Part shown: positions 55,104 to 64,000 of the stretch, one piece after another
Position numbering within the stretch: position 1 is the first letter of the stretch
How the letters are laid out: every line of letters starts with the position of its first letter
From: Aphrophora alni
Lineage: Eukaryota > Arthropoda > Insecta > Hemiptera > Aphrophoridae
NCBI GenBank assembly: GCA_963513935.1
Contig: OY740769.1
Location: 34,623,120 to 34,687,119, forward strand
Direction of reading: 5' to 3'
DNA: 64,000 bases
The notes under the pieces: model-generated
Databases searched by the model: none
Told to the model about the DNA's origin: nothing
Seen by the model: only the letters and a program-made list of their open reading frames with translations
Made by a program: the position numbers and the translations under genes

Positions 55104-57593
55104 TTATACAGATATTAATTCTTCTTGTGATTGTTTATTATTATACTTTTTATTGTTAATCGAGTGGTCGGAATATTTACAGTGTAGTGCAGTGCTTGAC
55201 TTCGCCTGATTTGGATTACAACGCTTATTTGGATATTTACAGTTTCGGCTACTTTGGCTGCGTCGCGACGCATAGTTGGTAACTGGATATTTTTCACCAC
55301 TATACCTAACTTTAATTGGTACATTAATCTTTTTTAATGCCCTATTACGCGAAATTTCGTCCTTGGCTTCTTTAGATAGCATCTTAGGTACGATTAAATT
55401 TTTGGATTTTTGCCCCTTCCTTCGTTGAACAGATAACCTCTTCGGTATCATTTGATCCAACCCTTCTTCGTTTTGTATCCTAACCTTATCAATATTCCTA
55501 GCTGTTGTGTTCGGCTTCCTGTCTTGACTCATGTTACAATTCCCTTCCATTACATCGTTGATGCCCGTTTTTTCTATTTCCGGTACATTAACGATTTCAG
55601 CTTTGTTTACTAACTCATTTATGCTAATTTCATTTTCATTTAACTTATTGGTTTGGAGTTTAGTATTTATCGCCTCGATTTTGTCGGATTTAATTACCTC
55701 CGATTTAATTAAATTTATTGATTTATTGTTTTTATAGTATCGGGAATTAATATTAAAACATTTTCCCTTTAAACGTGTTATTGCAACTTTTTTGTCAATA
55801 AACGGGATTTTAATATTATCCTGACCTATTTTAAACATTGCAAATTTTTCTTGCATGTTTATTTTGGCTTGTAAATTATATAAAAGGTCACATCCCATAA
55901 TTATCCTAGATTTTAGACCTTTTACTACCAAAAATTGTAGATCTACGCATTTATCTAACAGTTTAATTTCAATTAGGACTTGCTTGTTAATTTTTTGCAC
56001 CTTCCCTTTTAATGCCCCGATTATTTCTAGGCACGCTACCGGTAATTCTAAGATTTTGACATCTTCCGATTTTAATTGATCGAGGTAATCCTGTTGGATA
56101 ACGCTTACTTCAGCTCCTGTGTCAATCTCAAGGTAACCGGTACTTGTTCCAAGTTCGACTGGAATCGCGGGTATTTCTTCTATGGGTTTTTCAGTTATAA
56201 TTTGCTCGTCCTTATTATCTAGCAAGTCTTCTCTAATATTGACATTTAAACTACCTAATTGTTTAGGTTGATATTCGCGCTCCTTTTCGACGACTTTTTC
56301 GCCTACTTCAGGTTCGATCCTACTACAAGGAGTAACTTTTTTATTTCCTAACTTTTTGGTATTTGCCTGCACTTTAACTTTTTTAACTTTAATCTTTTGC
56401 TTTTTTGTTTTTTCTACAGCCCTGTCATTCCGAAAACATCCATCCTTTGGCAGAACCTCACTTATTGGTTTTTTTTTCTGCTGGTTAGGATTTGAGTTGA
56501 AAGGACGTGGTTTATTGGAACTTGGGTGATTAGAGTTATTTGGGTTTTGAACATAGGATCTTTGGATAGGTAGGTTATTTCTAGGTATGAAATTTTGCCT
56601 GTTTTGCGTGTCTTGAGCGTCCTGGGGCCTGCCTCGCCGATTTTCCTCTACCATATCGACATTGTTTAAAAAGTTTATCGCATCTTGAATCGTTTCACTA
56701 GGCTTACCTATGCTTGCTAGCCTAATTTGTTCGCTAAAGTGTTGCATTACTGTGAATACTAGGAAACCTTCAGATAAGGGGGGATCTAAATCTCGAGCTT
56801 TATTTACTACCATACAGAAATATTCTGTTCTACTAGCATTCCCCTTCTCTACATACTTATTGTTTTCGATATAATTTCTGATCGCTTTTTGTTTTTGTAG
56901 TGACCAGTAATTATTTAAAAATGCTTCCTTAAATTCGGCATACTTCATCTCTTCGCGGTTTGTTATGTTAAACCATTCGAGTGCATAACCTTTAAGATGG
57001 CGTCTAATGAATTTAATCTTCTCCCTATCTTCTAAATAGGGATTCAACTCGTCCATTAACCCTTCTATGTCCCTTAAAAATTGTTTAGGCCTTTCTTTAC
57101 TGTTTCCCCAAAATTCAATTTTAGTTGCTTCGCTCTCATAACGCGGTATCATTATTCCTACACTCCTACTACCACCTCCCTGACTCAACACGTCTCCTAT
57201 TTTCTTTTCGACGCGTTGCACCCGACTTTCCATTGTTCTGAAGCCCTCATCTACTGTGTTCTTCATTGTGCTCGACGTTTCTTCCAGAAAATGAATCGTT
57301 CCTTCAATTTTCGCGTATTTCTCTTCCACCTTGGTCTGTTGTTCCTTACACCTCACGCTTTCTTCCTCCAGGCTTCGTTCCAGGTCTCCCAGCTTTCCAG
57401 AGATTAAGTGGTATAATTCTTTTTGTTCCTTCTCTCGCTGTAACCTTCCTGCCTCCTTTTCTTCCCGGATTTTTTCATCCTTGAGCCGTCTTCTTTCCTC
57501 TTTTCTTTCCAGTTCTTCCTGATCTTTCTTCGCCCTTTCTTCTTTATCTTTTTTATATTGTTCGAAGAACTCTTTCATGGCCTTATCCGCCAT
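55104..57593 (-). CDS. Gag-protease polyprotein of the LTR element
   Basis: 829 residues, fully open. Residues 1-135 are highly charged and predicted coiled coil (EERAKKDQEELERKEERRRL). About 150-320 is a retrotransposon Gag capsid-like region (KFIRRHLKGYALEWFN; FKEAFLNNYW). 320-380 is a Pro/Asn/Gln-rich linker; no intact CCHC knuckle is seen (only a lone Cys in KDGCFRND, 384-389). About 475-600 is an aspartic protease with YLEIDTGAEVSVI (catalytic DTG at 491) and RIIMGCDLL (564), the expected second motif. The C-terminal 230 residues are Lys/Asn-rich and unassigned. In Gypsy-type elements such a protein forms the particle and processes polyproteins. Here no downstream polymerase exists, so the copy would depend on a partner. 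Confidence 0.88.
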   Translation of the reverse strand: MADKAMKEFFEQYKKDKEERAKKDQEELERKEERRRLKDEKIREEKEAGRLQREKEQKELYHLISGKLGDLERSLEEESVRCKEQQTKVEEKYAKIEGTIHFLEETSSTMKNTVDEGFRTMESRVQRVEKKIGDVLSQGGGSRSVGIMIPRYESEATKIEFWGNSKERPKQFLRDIEGLMDELNPYLEDREKIKFIRRHLKGYALEWFNITNREEMKYAEFKEAFLNNYWSLQKQKAIRNYIENNKYVEKGNASRTEYFCMVVNKARDLDPPLSEGFLVFTVMQHFSEQIRLASIGKPSETIQDAINFLNNVDMVEENRRGRPQDAQDTQNRQNFIPRNNLPIQRSYVQNPNNSNHPSSNKPRPFNSNPNQQKKKPISEVLPKDGCFRNDRAVEKTKKQKIKVKKVKVQANTKKLGNKKVTPCSRIEPEVGEKVVEKEREYQPKQLGSLNVNIREDLLDNKDEQIITEKPIEEIPAIPVELGTSTGYLEIDTGAEVSVIQQDYLDQLKSEDVKILELPVACLEIIGALKGKVQKINKQVLIEIKLLDKCVDLQFLVVKGLKSRIIMGCDLLYNLQAKINMQEKFAMFKIGQDNIKIPFIDKKVAITRLKGKCFNINSRYYKNNKSINLIKSEVIKSDKIEAINTKLQTNKLNENEISINELVNKAEIVNVPEIEKTGINDVMEGNCNMSQDRKPNTTARNIDKVRIQNEEGLDQMIPKRLSVQRRKGQKSKNLIVPKMLSKEAKDEISRNRALKKINVPIKVRYSGEKYPVTNYASRRSQSSRNCKYPNKRCNPNQAKSSTALHCKYSDHSINNKKYNNKQSQEELISV

Positions 57594-57990
57594 TTTAACT
57601 TTTGCTTGTTTATACTATTTTAATTTGATTTAATTGTTTTTATTTATTTAATTTTGTTTTGATCTGTCGCGTCGGAAAATTCCCAATTTTTTAAAATTTA
57701 TTTTTACTCCAATCTTTTTATTCCTACACCCCCAATTTTCCGATTTTACCACGACAAATGTAATTTATTGGTTAATTAATTTTAATGTTTTAATTTCCTC
57801 TCTCCCCCTCTGAACCTTAATACGACACGAACCCGGGAAATACTTCAGACGTGGAAAATAGCAGTAGTATGGCTTAATATTAAACACAATTCTAAAGCTA
57901 ACATACACAGTTTCAAGCACAAATAAATTTATGTTAGTTTTTTGACTGAATTTTACTTTTGGTTAATTTTTTAACCACAAGTGAAATCGA

Positions 57991-58008
57991 GCCCCACGTT
58001 GGGCGCCA
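57991..58008 (-). other. Primer-binding-site-like sequence
   Basis: TGGCGCCCAACGTGGGGC immediately follows the LTR end in element orientation. The TGGCGCC start is the usual mark of a tRNA 3'-end primer site; the tRNA is not assigned. Confidence 0.7.
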
Positions 58009-58015
58009 TTTCTCT

Positions 58016-58490
58016 TACGGTAAACCTTTTCTTGGTTAAGTTGAATGATGTTTTCGGACCCCACTTTTTATTGGGACGCCGATTTATTCAACGGTTTTTC
58101 GTTTGAGAATAAGTTATTTCCACCTACTGGAAGTTTTATAGGCAATCTCGCTTTGTTTGGCCTAGGTGAAATAACTATGTGTCGAATATTCAGTTTTCTG
58201 AATATCCTGACTAAAAAAAAAACTTCCACGTTATACTTCCAGTACTTTATATTTGATTCTAGCTCAGTTAGACACAAGTGAATGATTTTACTTTTTGTAA
58301 ACCTCTGAGTAGTGAGTACACTGAAACTAACCTTGTAAATTGTTTATTTGTGCTTGCAAATATTTTATGAAATTTCACTGTATCAATTCTTAATCTATAA
58401 CTCATAAACTATTGGGATATTTGAATACTAGGTGTTTTTTGTAAATAATAAATTTTTTATAAAGCAAATAAAATTTTAATAATTCTTTTT
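58016..58490 (-). repeat. LTR copy at the 5' side of the element
   Basis: Second copy of the repeat at 53738-54215, next to the primer-binding site. If the LTR is longer than 477 bp, it continues to the right to about 60570. Confidence 0.85.
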
Positions 58491-60569
58491 AAAATTTTTT
58501 TTAAATTAAATTTCAAACATAAAATAAAACTTTTTGGATTTTACTTTCTCCAACAAATACAAAATAATAACTTTCCTTTCAATTTAATAATAATTTCTTA
58601 AACTACAAGGCAGAACCAATTATTTACCTAACTATAATTTATTCTAATATTTTATACCCAATTTGATTTAATTAATATTTTAATAAAAGATTTAATTCGA
58701 ATTTACGATTTAATGAATTTAATTTTTAATTAATAATACAAATATTTTATCTAATCTAACATCCTAAGTAACCCAGTATTTTAAAATAAATTTATTTGAA
58801 TTTATTTCAGGCAAATTTAATGAGGGACTAACGTATTTACGTTTCTACCGACCTTTTCACAACTGTCCAGGCGTCGCGACGTTTGATATGAAGTCCGTGA
58901 GCGTTGTTTAGCGATGGCAGGCTACAGATGCTCTGCGTGCTGGTTAAGTTGTCTCGTTGATGAAGGTTGATCCCTGTAGGGTTGTCTGGAAGAATGTTGG
59001 ATGAATTTTTAAAGATGGTTGTGGTGATGTCGTGTCTGAAGTCCCGGTTCGGCTATTCTCTCGACGTTAAAGTTGCATGTCCAAGTGGTCGCCTGGTGAT
59101 GTCCTGGAGTCCTATCCGGAAGCTATACGAACCACTCCATGTATCAGCTGCTGTGTAGGTTATGTTACTTCTCCAGAATAATCCAAGTTAGGCCAACTTT
59201 GTAATGACTAAGTTGCCACTGACGTTCTTGTAGATTATAGTTGTGTCTATTGCTGCATTCCAAATTAATATCGCAATGACGTATGTTCACACTTGTTATA
59301 CAAATTATTAGGTTAACTAAGAAAATACTTAGCTTTTTCCATACTATGGTATTTTATAAAAAACGAGATCAAGGATCGATGTGTTCACTTACATCGCAGA
59401 AATATCAAGGCTCTCGAGTTTCCCCGAGCAATCGTTTATATAGACTCATCTTCAGCCAGCCCCTTCTACTGTTCCACTCTTATCTCTCTCCGTGCAGTTT
59501 TGGCCATTGAAAATCCTTTTCCTTTGTAACTCCTCCAGGGTTTTCCCTATTTTATTGAGAGTGACATTTTTGAATTCAGCTCGTTGTCTTCTTTACACAA
59601 GAACTCGAGTGATGTTCGTACGATTCTTGGTTCGCGTACACGACCCGCGCCCGTTTTTCCGCGGCGATTTCTCCCGGAAAAGTCTTTGTTTTTCCCGGTT
59701 TTTTGTTTTCACTTCTTTATGTCCTTTTGGTTTGTGTTAACTAGCCGGATTTTCTCTTTTTTTCTGCTTCTGGTTGTCTTGCTGTAGGGTTAGGGAGTTA
59801 AACGATTTTCTACAAACTTGGGCTTTCCTTTACTTCCGAAACATATTTTAAATACTGGATTATTTTTACATAACTACCTTATCAGCGTACTATTTAGCGT
59901 TTTGAGTTAATAAAAATTTAAGTTTAAGTTTTTATCTTGCTGTAAAGGTGCGAATTCTGTCACCTTTTCCCTTTAATAAAATTTCAAGTTTTTCTTTTTA
60001 ATTATACATTTTGTTTATCATTACTATAATTTGTTTTGGTTAGAATTTAAAAAACTTTCTTTTTTATATACTTTTTTATCATTTGAACTTAGTGGATTAA
60101 CATTAACTTTTTTATTTAACGAAATTTCGCAAAAACTTATTTTACCTTTATTTTAGGCCTTCTTATGAAAGGCCTGAAAAACCTTTTCTTTTTCAATTTA
60201 GAGGAATTTTGAATTTCTCCCCATACTTTAATAGTCTGTATTTTACGTAACTTTGTGACTTTATATTATCTAATCTTGCAGTAAATACACCCGCGGTTAG
60301 CGTAATGCATTTCCTGAAGATATTTGTTTTTATTTAATTTCTGGATTTTGGCTTCCCGTATTAATTTTTAAGTATTTTTTACAAGTCCTTATTCCTTTTC
60401 GAACAGGCAGGGTCCAAGAGTTTAACTTAGCCAGATAACTACCCTCCCGCGTCAACATGATTTTCGTGACCTACATGCGGCTTTAGCCCACGGTAAGTCC
60501 GGACTATTCAAATTTATAAAATTAATTACAAATTCAAAATCCAGGACCTACAACGGGTTGTGTCCGTTG

Positions 60570-60570
<1 letters not shown>
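58491..60570 (-). other. Possible 5' extension of the LTR, or flank
   Basis: This 2.1-kb stretch is richer in CG than its surroundings between about 58850 and 59760 (for example GGCGTCGCGACG and CGACCCGCGCCCG). No protein family is recognised. Its right end carries a small inverted repeat, ACAACGG...CCGTTGT (minus strand), next to the (TA)n run. It may be the promoter-bearing part of a long 5' LTR. Confidence 0.4.

Positions 60571-60622
<52 letters not shown>
60571..60622. repeat. (TA)n microsatellite at the right end of the LTR element
   Basis: About 26 TA units. Together with the TA run ending at 53735, it may represent one microsatellite split by insertion of the LTR element. Confidence 0.85.
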
Positions 60623-60626
<4 letters not shown>

Positions 60627-60841
60627 TAGATGAATTAATACCAGTATAATGTAGGCTTGATGTTTGAGGCTGCCCACCATATATAGGCCTAAATAGTAGG
60701 ACCTAAATCCAATAAAGTACATATGATCACACATCAAACACTAGATCAGGTCAAATGACAGAGTGTGTGTCTCTTAAGCAGCTAGAAGACCTGGCATATA
60801 AAAATATCCAAAATGCATAGATAGTGCACTGGTGAACATTT

Positions 60842-61030
60842 TTGAAACATGTACTCGATGCAGAACAAGATTATTGGAAAAAAAGGTGTTATGAGAACGC
60901 AATTGATAAATTTGTTATCAAACTTGGTGTTGAAGATAGTGATTCGGTCAGTGTTCTAGATAATGTTGAAATTGGTGAAGAAAAAACATTTGAAGAAGAT
61001 ACTATCATAGATCTTGCAATTTCTTTATAG
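60842..61030 (+). pseudogene. Acidic ORF fragment, unidentified
   Basis: From 60842 the frame runs 62 codons: DAEQDYWKKRCYENAIDKFV, then IKLGVEDSDSVSVLDNVEIG, then EEKTFEEDTIIDLAI and a stop. It lacks an ATG at its start. Upstream in the same frame, after two stops, SLKQLEDLAYKNIQNA is also protein-like. It may be a decayed exon or a transposon fragment. I recognise no family. Confidence 0.25.
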
Positions 61031-61049
61031 AATTAACAATGATTTTGTA

Positions 61050-62300
61050 ATTCTGGTACCATTAAATTTCATTACGTCATGTAGCCACGTAACAAATATT
61101 TATGTTGTGTACACCAACACATAACTAATAATCCCAAAAATTCATCCATATTTATTTATCTAAAATGCAAAAGTACAGAAAACAAGCATGAATTGACATA
61201 CAGCCTCAAGAGTGTAGGAGAGCTTTACGTCTTGTAGGCCTATATATTGCCAACCACTTGCTTGAAATCCTAAGGGAAGTCAAACCTAACCTTCCACTTA
61301 AGTCTAATTCACAACCATTTATCAACAAAGCTAAATATACTTTAATATACTCTTTGTCTTCTTCTTTTTTTTTTTTTTTTTTTACTTGTAACAGTTTTTG
61401 TTATAATACTAATCAGTTAAAGAATATTATATTTATAACTTGATTTACATATTATGTCTACAGAACCTCATTACATGTAGACACTGAAATATTTATAACA
61501 CTCTTATATCTTATATAATTCTAATTTTAAAATAAAGATAAATTTGTAGCACAATTTATTATATTTCGTTATGTACCAAGCCCTCCTAGATGTCTATTTA
61601 TTGGGTGATGTGCTGTCAGTAAGAGTTTTCATTGTCAAACCCTTACTTTCATGTTCAGGATTTACTATTGATCTAGCTCTTCACTTTTCCTTAAGTTGTG
61701 AGGTCAACACCGAAAAAATTTTTAGCTCTTATGTGTTTCAAACACAGAACCTCCTGTACAAAAAATGAGAGCTCCAGTCATTATCACTATGCCAACAGAG
61801 GGCACCATTCTAATATACACAATATTACAACTACTGGAGTGTAAAAGTACGATACTAGGAATGATGACTACTTTTACTTGTGAAAAAATGTTTGCAAATT
61901 CATTACAGTATGCACACAATTTTTTAACCATTTTATAACATGGATATATGTCTAGAAGTCATTAGGTACTGCTTTAGCCTATTTGTAAAAGTTTGGTAGC
62001 TCCCTATATTCCTGGGTTCTAATAATGCATCTATTTTCCCACCTACTATGTTTAATTCTAATATCTATAAACTATGTTATAAATATCAGGATATAATGTT
62101 AACAAACTCATCACAATATATGCAATTGTAACATGACTAAATAACTAAATGTTGATACAACACTCTAATCACTGATTGTGTATACTTAGTAGTAAGGCTA
62201 GGGGATGTAAATTAATTTACACAGTTTGCAATCAGGGAAACTGTAATTGCTATCCCATTCAATGGTATGTCACAAGTATTTACTAGTGCAATATTGTTGT
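61050..62300. repeat. Dispersed repeat family, copy at 61-62 kb
   Basis: Blocks match 49270-50520 in the same order (CCATATTTATTTATCT, AAACAAG(T/C)(G/A)TGAATTGA, CACTGATTGTGTATAC, GGGGATGTA(A/C)ATTAATTTA). A poly(T) run lies at 61366-61383. No coding sequence. Confidence 0.6.
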
Positions 62301-62789
62301 TGATTTAAAGTTTATCTTGATGTCATTGTTATTTTGCAACATTGACAGACAAACAAAACAATAATATATATGTTCATAGTCAGAAGACTCTAAACTGAAG
62401 ATAAAACAATTTTAGAATAATTTCAAAAAAAAAGTAAATATTTACTATATTCAATAAAAAATTGGTATCATAAAACCATCTATTTTTAATAAACAATGGG
62501 TGTATTCAAAGGTATTATTAAAATTGGTATTCAAAGGTATTATTATAAAGATTCATTGTTTTATTTTAAATCAACATGATAGCAGTAATCGTTAATAAGA
62601 ACTTAATATTTGTATGCAAAGGCCTATCAGAATTGAAGTTTCACACAAGTTTAGTAACCCTAAGCTTAGTAACTGATAAAGGCTTAGTTATTTTAGAAAC
62701 ATGACAGCCTTTCATTCTACCAAGTTTCAAAATACGGACAATATTGTATTTTTGATTACGAGCTTGTAATAGAGAGAAAGTTTGTTTAT

Positions 62790-63000
62790 TGTGTTTTATT
62801 TTATCATTTATTTCTTACCCAGTGTAGGAAGTATAACGTAAGTTTGGTAATTGCAACAAAATTCAAACTCCTTTTTTGACTGATTTTCCTTTTATGGCCT
62901 CAAAAATCTGAAAAAAATGGTTTTCGACATGGGGTTCATCCATCCTCGTAGGCGACTATAGTGTGCTCATATATAAGACATTAATTTTTTTCTTTAATAA
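62790..63000 (-). repeat. Third copy of the LINE-tail-like repeat
   Basis: Read on the minus strand it matches 4925-5045: CATTTTTTTCAGATTTTTGAGG and TTGAGGCCATAAAAGG, then AATCAGTCAAAAAAGGAG and AATTACCAAACTTAC. It supports these being the 3' ends of one non-LTR family. Confidence 0.5.
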
Positions 63001-63116
63001 TTAAAAATACCTAAATGGAAGCAATTTTAAACTATTTTTGGTTGAAGTGTTATTAAATTTATAACAGACTAAATTAAATTAAAATTTTTAAACATCAATT
63101 TTTGGTATAATTATAG

Positions 63117-63258
63117 ATGACATTCATCCCCAACTCTTTATGATGACAAAAGGTGAAGTTATAGACAAAAATGTAATTTCGAATTCTGAACACCTAAGAA
63201 AATGTGATGTTTCTATAGTTGCAACATCCGGCAGGACCGAGTCATCGACAAGATCATA
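63117..63258 (+). CDS. Candidate internal exon, gene unknown
   Basis: A 142-nt stretch is bounded by an acceptor-like ATAATTATAG and a strong donor, GTGAGT. It has one open frame (DIHPQLFMMTKGEVIDKNVI, then SNSEHLRKCDVSIVATSGRT, ending ESSTRS) that enters in phase 1 and exits in phase 2; the frame would stop soon after if unspliced. I recognise no family, and no partner exon was found in the window. It could be chance in AT-rich DNA. Confidence 0.3.
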
Positions 63259-63569
63259 GTGAGTGGATACTTCTTCATTATAGCTTAGAGACATACCAGG
63301 GCAGAAGTATTAACATGAGCAAAGAAAGTAGAGAGTTTTCAAAATACACAAATTTAAGAGGTTGGTTAGAGTCTAGCCGACGAAAAGAATGTAGTTATCT
63401 AATCAATTATGTGGTTCACAAAACCAGTGTAATAACTGTTTTAAACAAGCTTACCCTACTCGATATCCTATAAGACCAATTTTTAGGCTTGAAATTTAGA
63501 GTGTCTGCTTATATTACGTTGTATGATGATGGTGAGTAAGTAGCATGATGTATTAACTTCTTTCTTATT

Positions 63570-63800
63570 TTTCATAGCCTGTAATACCTGACTTTTAGCA
63601 TTACCCTCTGTTTTGCATTTTTATACAATTTGGTATTACAAATTTACATTTCATATAGTCTGAATCAAAAATAATTGTTTTATTCTAACATATGACTCAA
63701 TACAATACACATATTTATAGGACAGAATGTATGCTAGAGAAAAAAATGCTGTATGATTGTATACACATAGTGGGACTCATTGGAATATACAAATGGTTTG
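63570..63800. repeat. Diverged copy of the 45-kb repeat segment
   Basis: TACAATTTGGTATTACAAAT, ATAGTCTGAAT and ACTCAATACAATACACATAT parallel 44985-45075 (TACAATTTGGTTTTGTAAAT; TGAAGTCTGAAT; AATCAATATAATACATATGT). It is a partial member of the dispersed family. No gene was seen from here to the window end. Confidence 0.5.
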
Positions 63801-64000
63801 CTGATAAAAATAAATATAAAATTTTGGTAACAGCCATTTGATTATGTGCACAGATTTTATTATTTGAAACTCTTGTTCAGATATTTGAAAATTATGAGTA
63901 TGTAGGTATTGTATTTTCTTTTAAAACTATATTGTCAAATAATTATAGACCATATACAACTTTTTAATAGGTTTGTATGTTTGCTAATCAATTTAATTGA

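Larger units (their letters stand above)
53738..60570 (-). mobile_element. LTR retrotransposon lacking polymerase
   Basis: Direct repeats of about 477 bp lie at 53738-54215 and 58016-58490 with few differences. Next to the right repeat, inside the element, is a primer-binding-like sequence, TGGCGCCCAACGTGGGGC (minus strand, 58008-57991). A gag-protease ORF (57593-55104) follows. Reverse transcriptase, RNase H and integrase are absent. Sequence on the right beyond 58490 continues without obvious host features to a (TA)n run at 60571, and the left end abuts another (TA)n run, so the element may extend to 60570 with a 5' LTR of about 2.5 kb and a 3' LTR that kept only its last 477 bp. The alternative is two 477-bp LTRs plus unrelated flank. 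Confidence 0.75.

Noticed and set aside
59492..59787. Overlapping frames in the CG-richer stretch as coding exons
   Set aside because: Neither frame shows recognisable motifs, and the region more likely belongs to an LTR.

Overview
This is nuclear DNA from an animal, most likely an insect (Hemiptera is a guess from general flavour, not a demonstrated assignment). It is AT-rich, intron-rich and dominated by transposable-element remains. Nothing bacterial, plasmid or phage is visible. One host gene can be reconstructed completely: a five-exon B9D1 (ciliary transition-zone protein) on the minus strand, spread over about 30 kb (575-30477). All splice junctions are canonical and in phase, and the protein is 204 aa.

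Layout. 1-575: downstream of B9D1. 575-30477: B9D1. Its four introns (about 12.1, 4.7, 8.2 and 4.3 kb) hold two decayed Tigger/pogo transposons, two decayed piggyBac transposons, a hAT transposase fragment, foldback elements, a tRNA-derived fragment and several short Penelope-like element (PLE) remnants. 30790-36901: a complete non-LTR retrotransposon of the I/Jockey-like, RNase H-bearing group. Both ORFs are open, there is a poly(A) tail and a perfect 13-bp target-site duplication, and it sits about 310 bp upstream of the B9D1 start codon. 37018-40100: a decayed relative of the same LINE. 42591-42946: a possible tiny three-exon gene of unknown function. 43178-43741: a LINE C-terminal fragment split by a (TA)n run. 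44.3-52 kb and 61-64 kb: copies of dispersed repeats, a 1.1-kb PLE inverted duplication and a 140-bp tandem array. 51.6-53.1 kb: another decayed RNase H-bearing LINE. 53304-53489: a hAT-type MITE. About 53738-60570: an LTR retrotransposon on the minus strand with an intact gag-protease ORF but no polymerase.

The genes do not form a pathway. B9D1 works in the cilium; everything else recognisable is mobile DNA. The most unusual signals are: (i) hammerhead-ribozyme-like folds at the ends of several PLE families; (ii) a 39-nt A tract separating the two intact LINE ORFs; (iii) a polymerase-less LTR element that keeps a long open gag-protease frame; (iv) (TA)n microsatellites sitting at Tyr-Ile codons of two LINE remnants; and (v) the small spliced candidate gene at 42.6-42.9 kb. 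No database search was possible, so family names rest on motif recognition.
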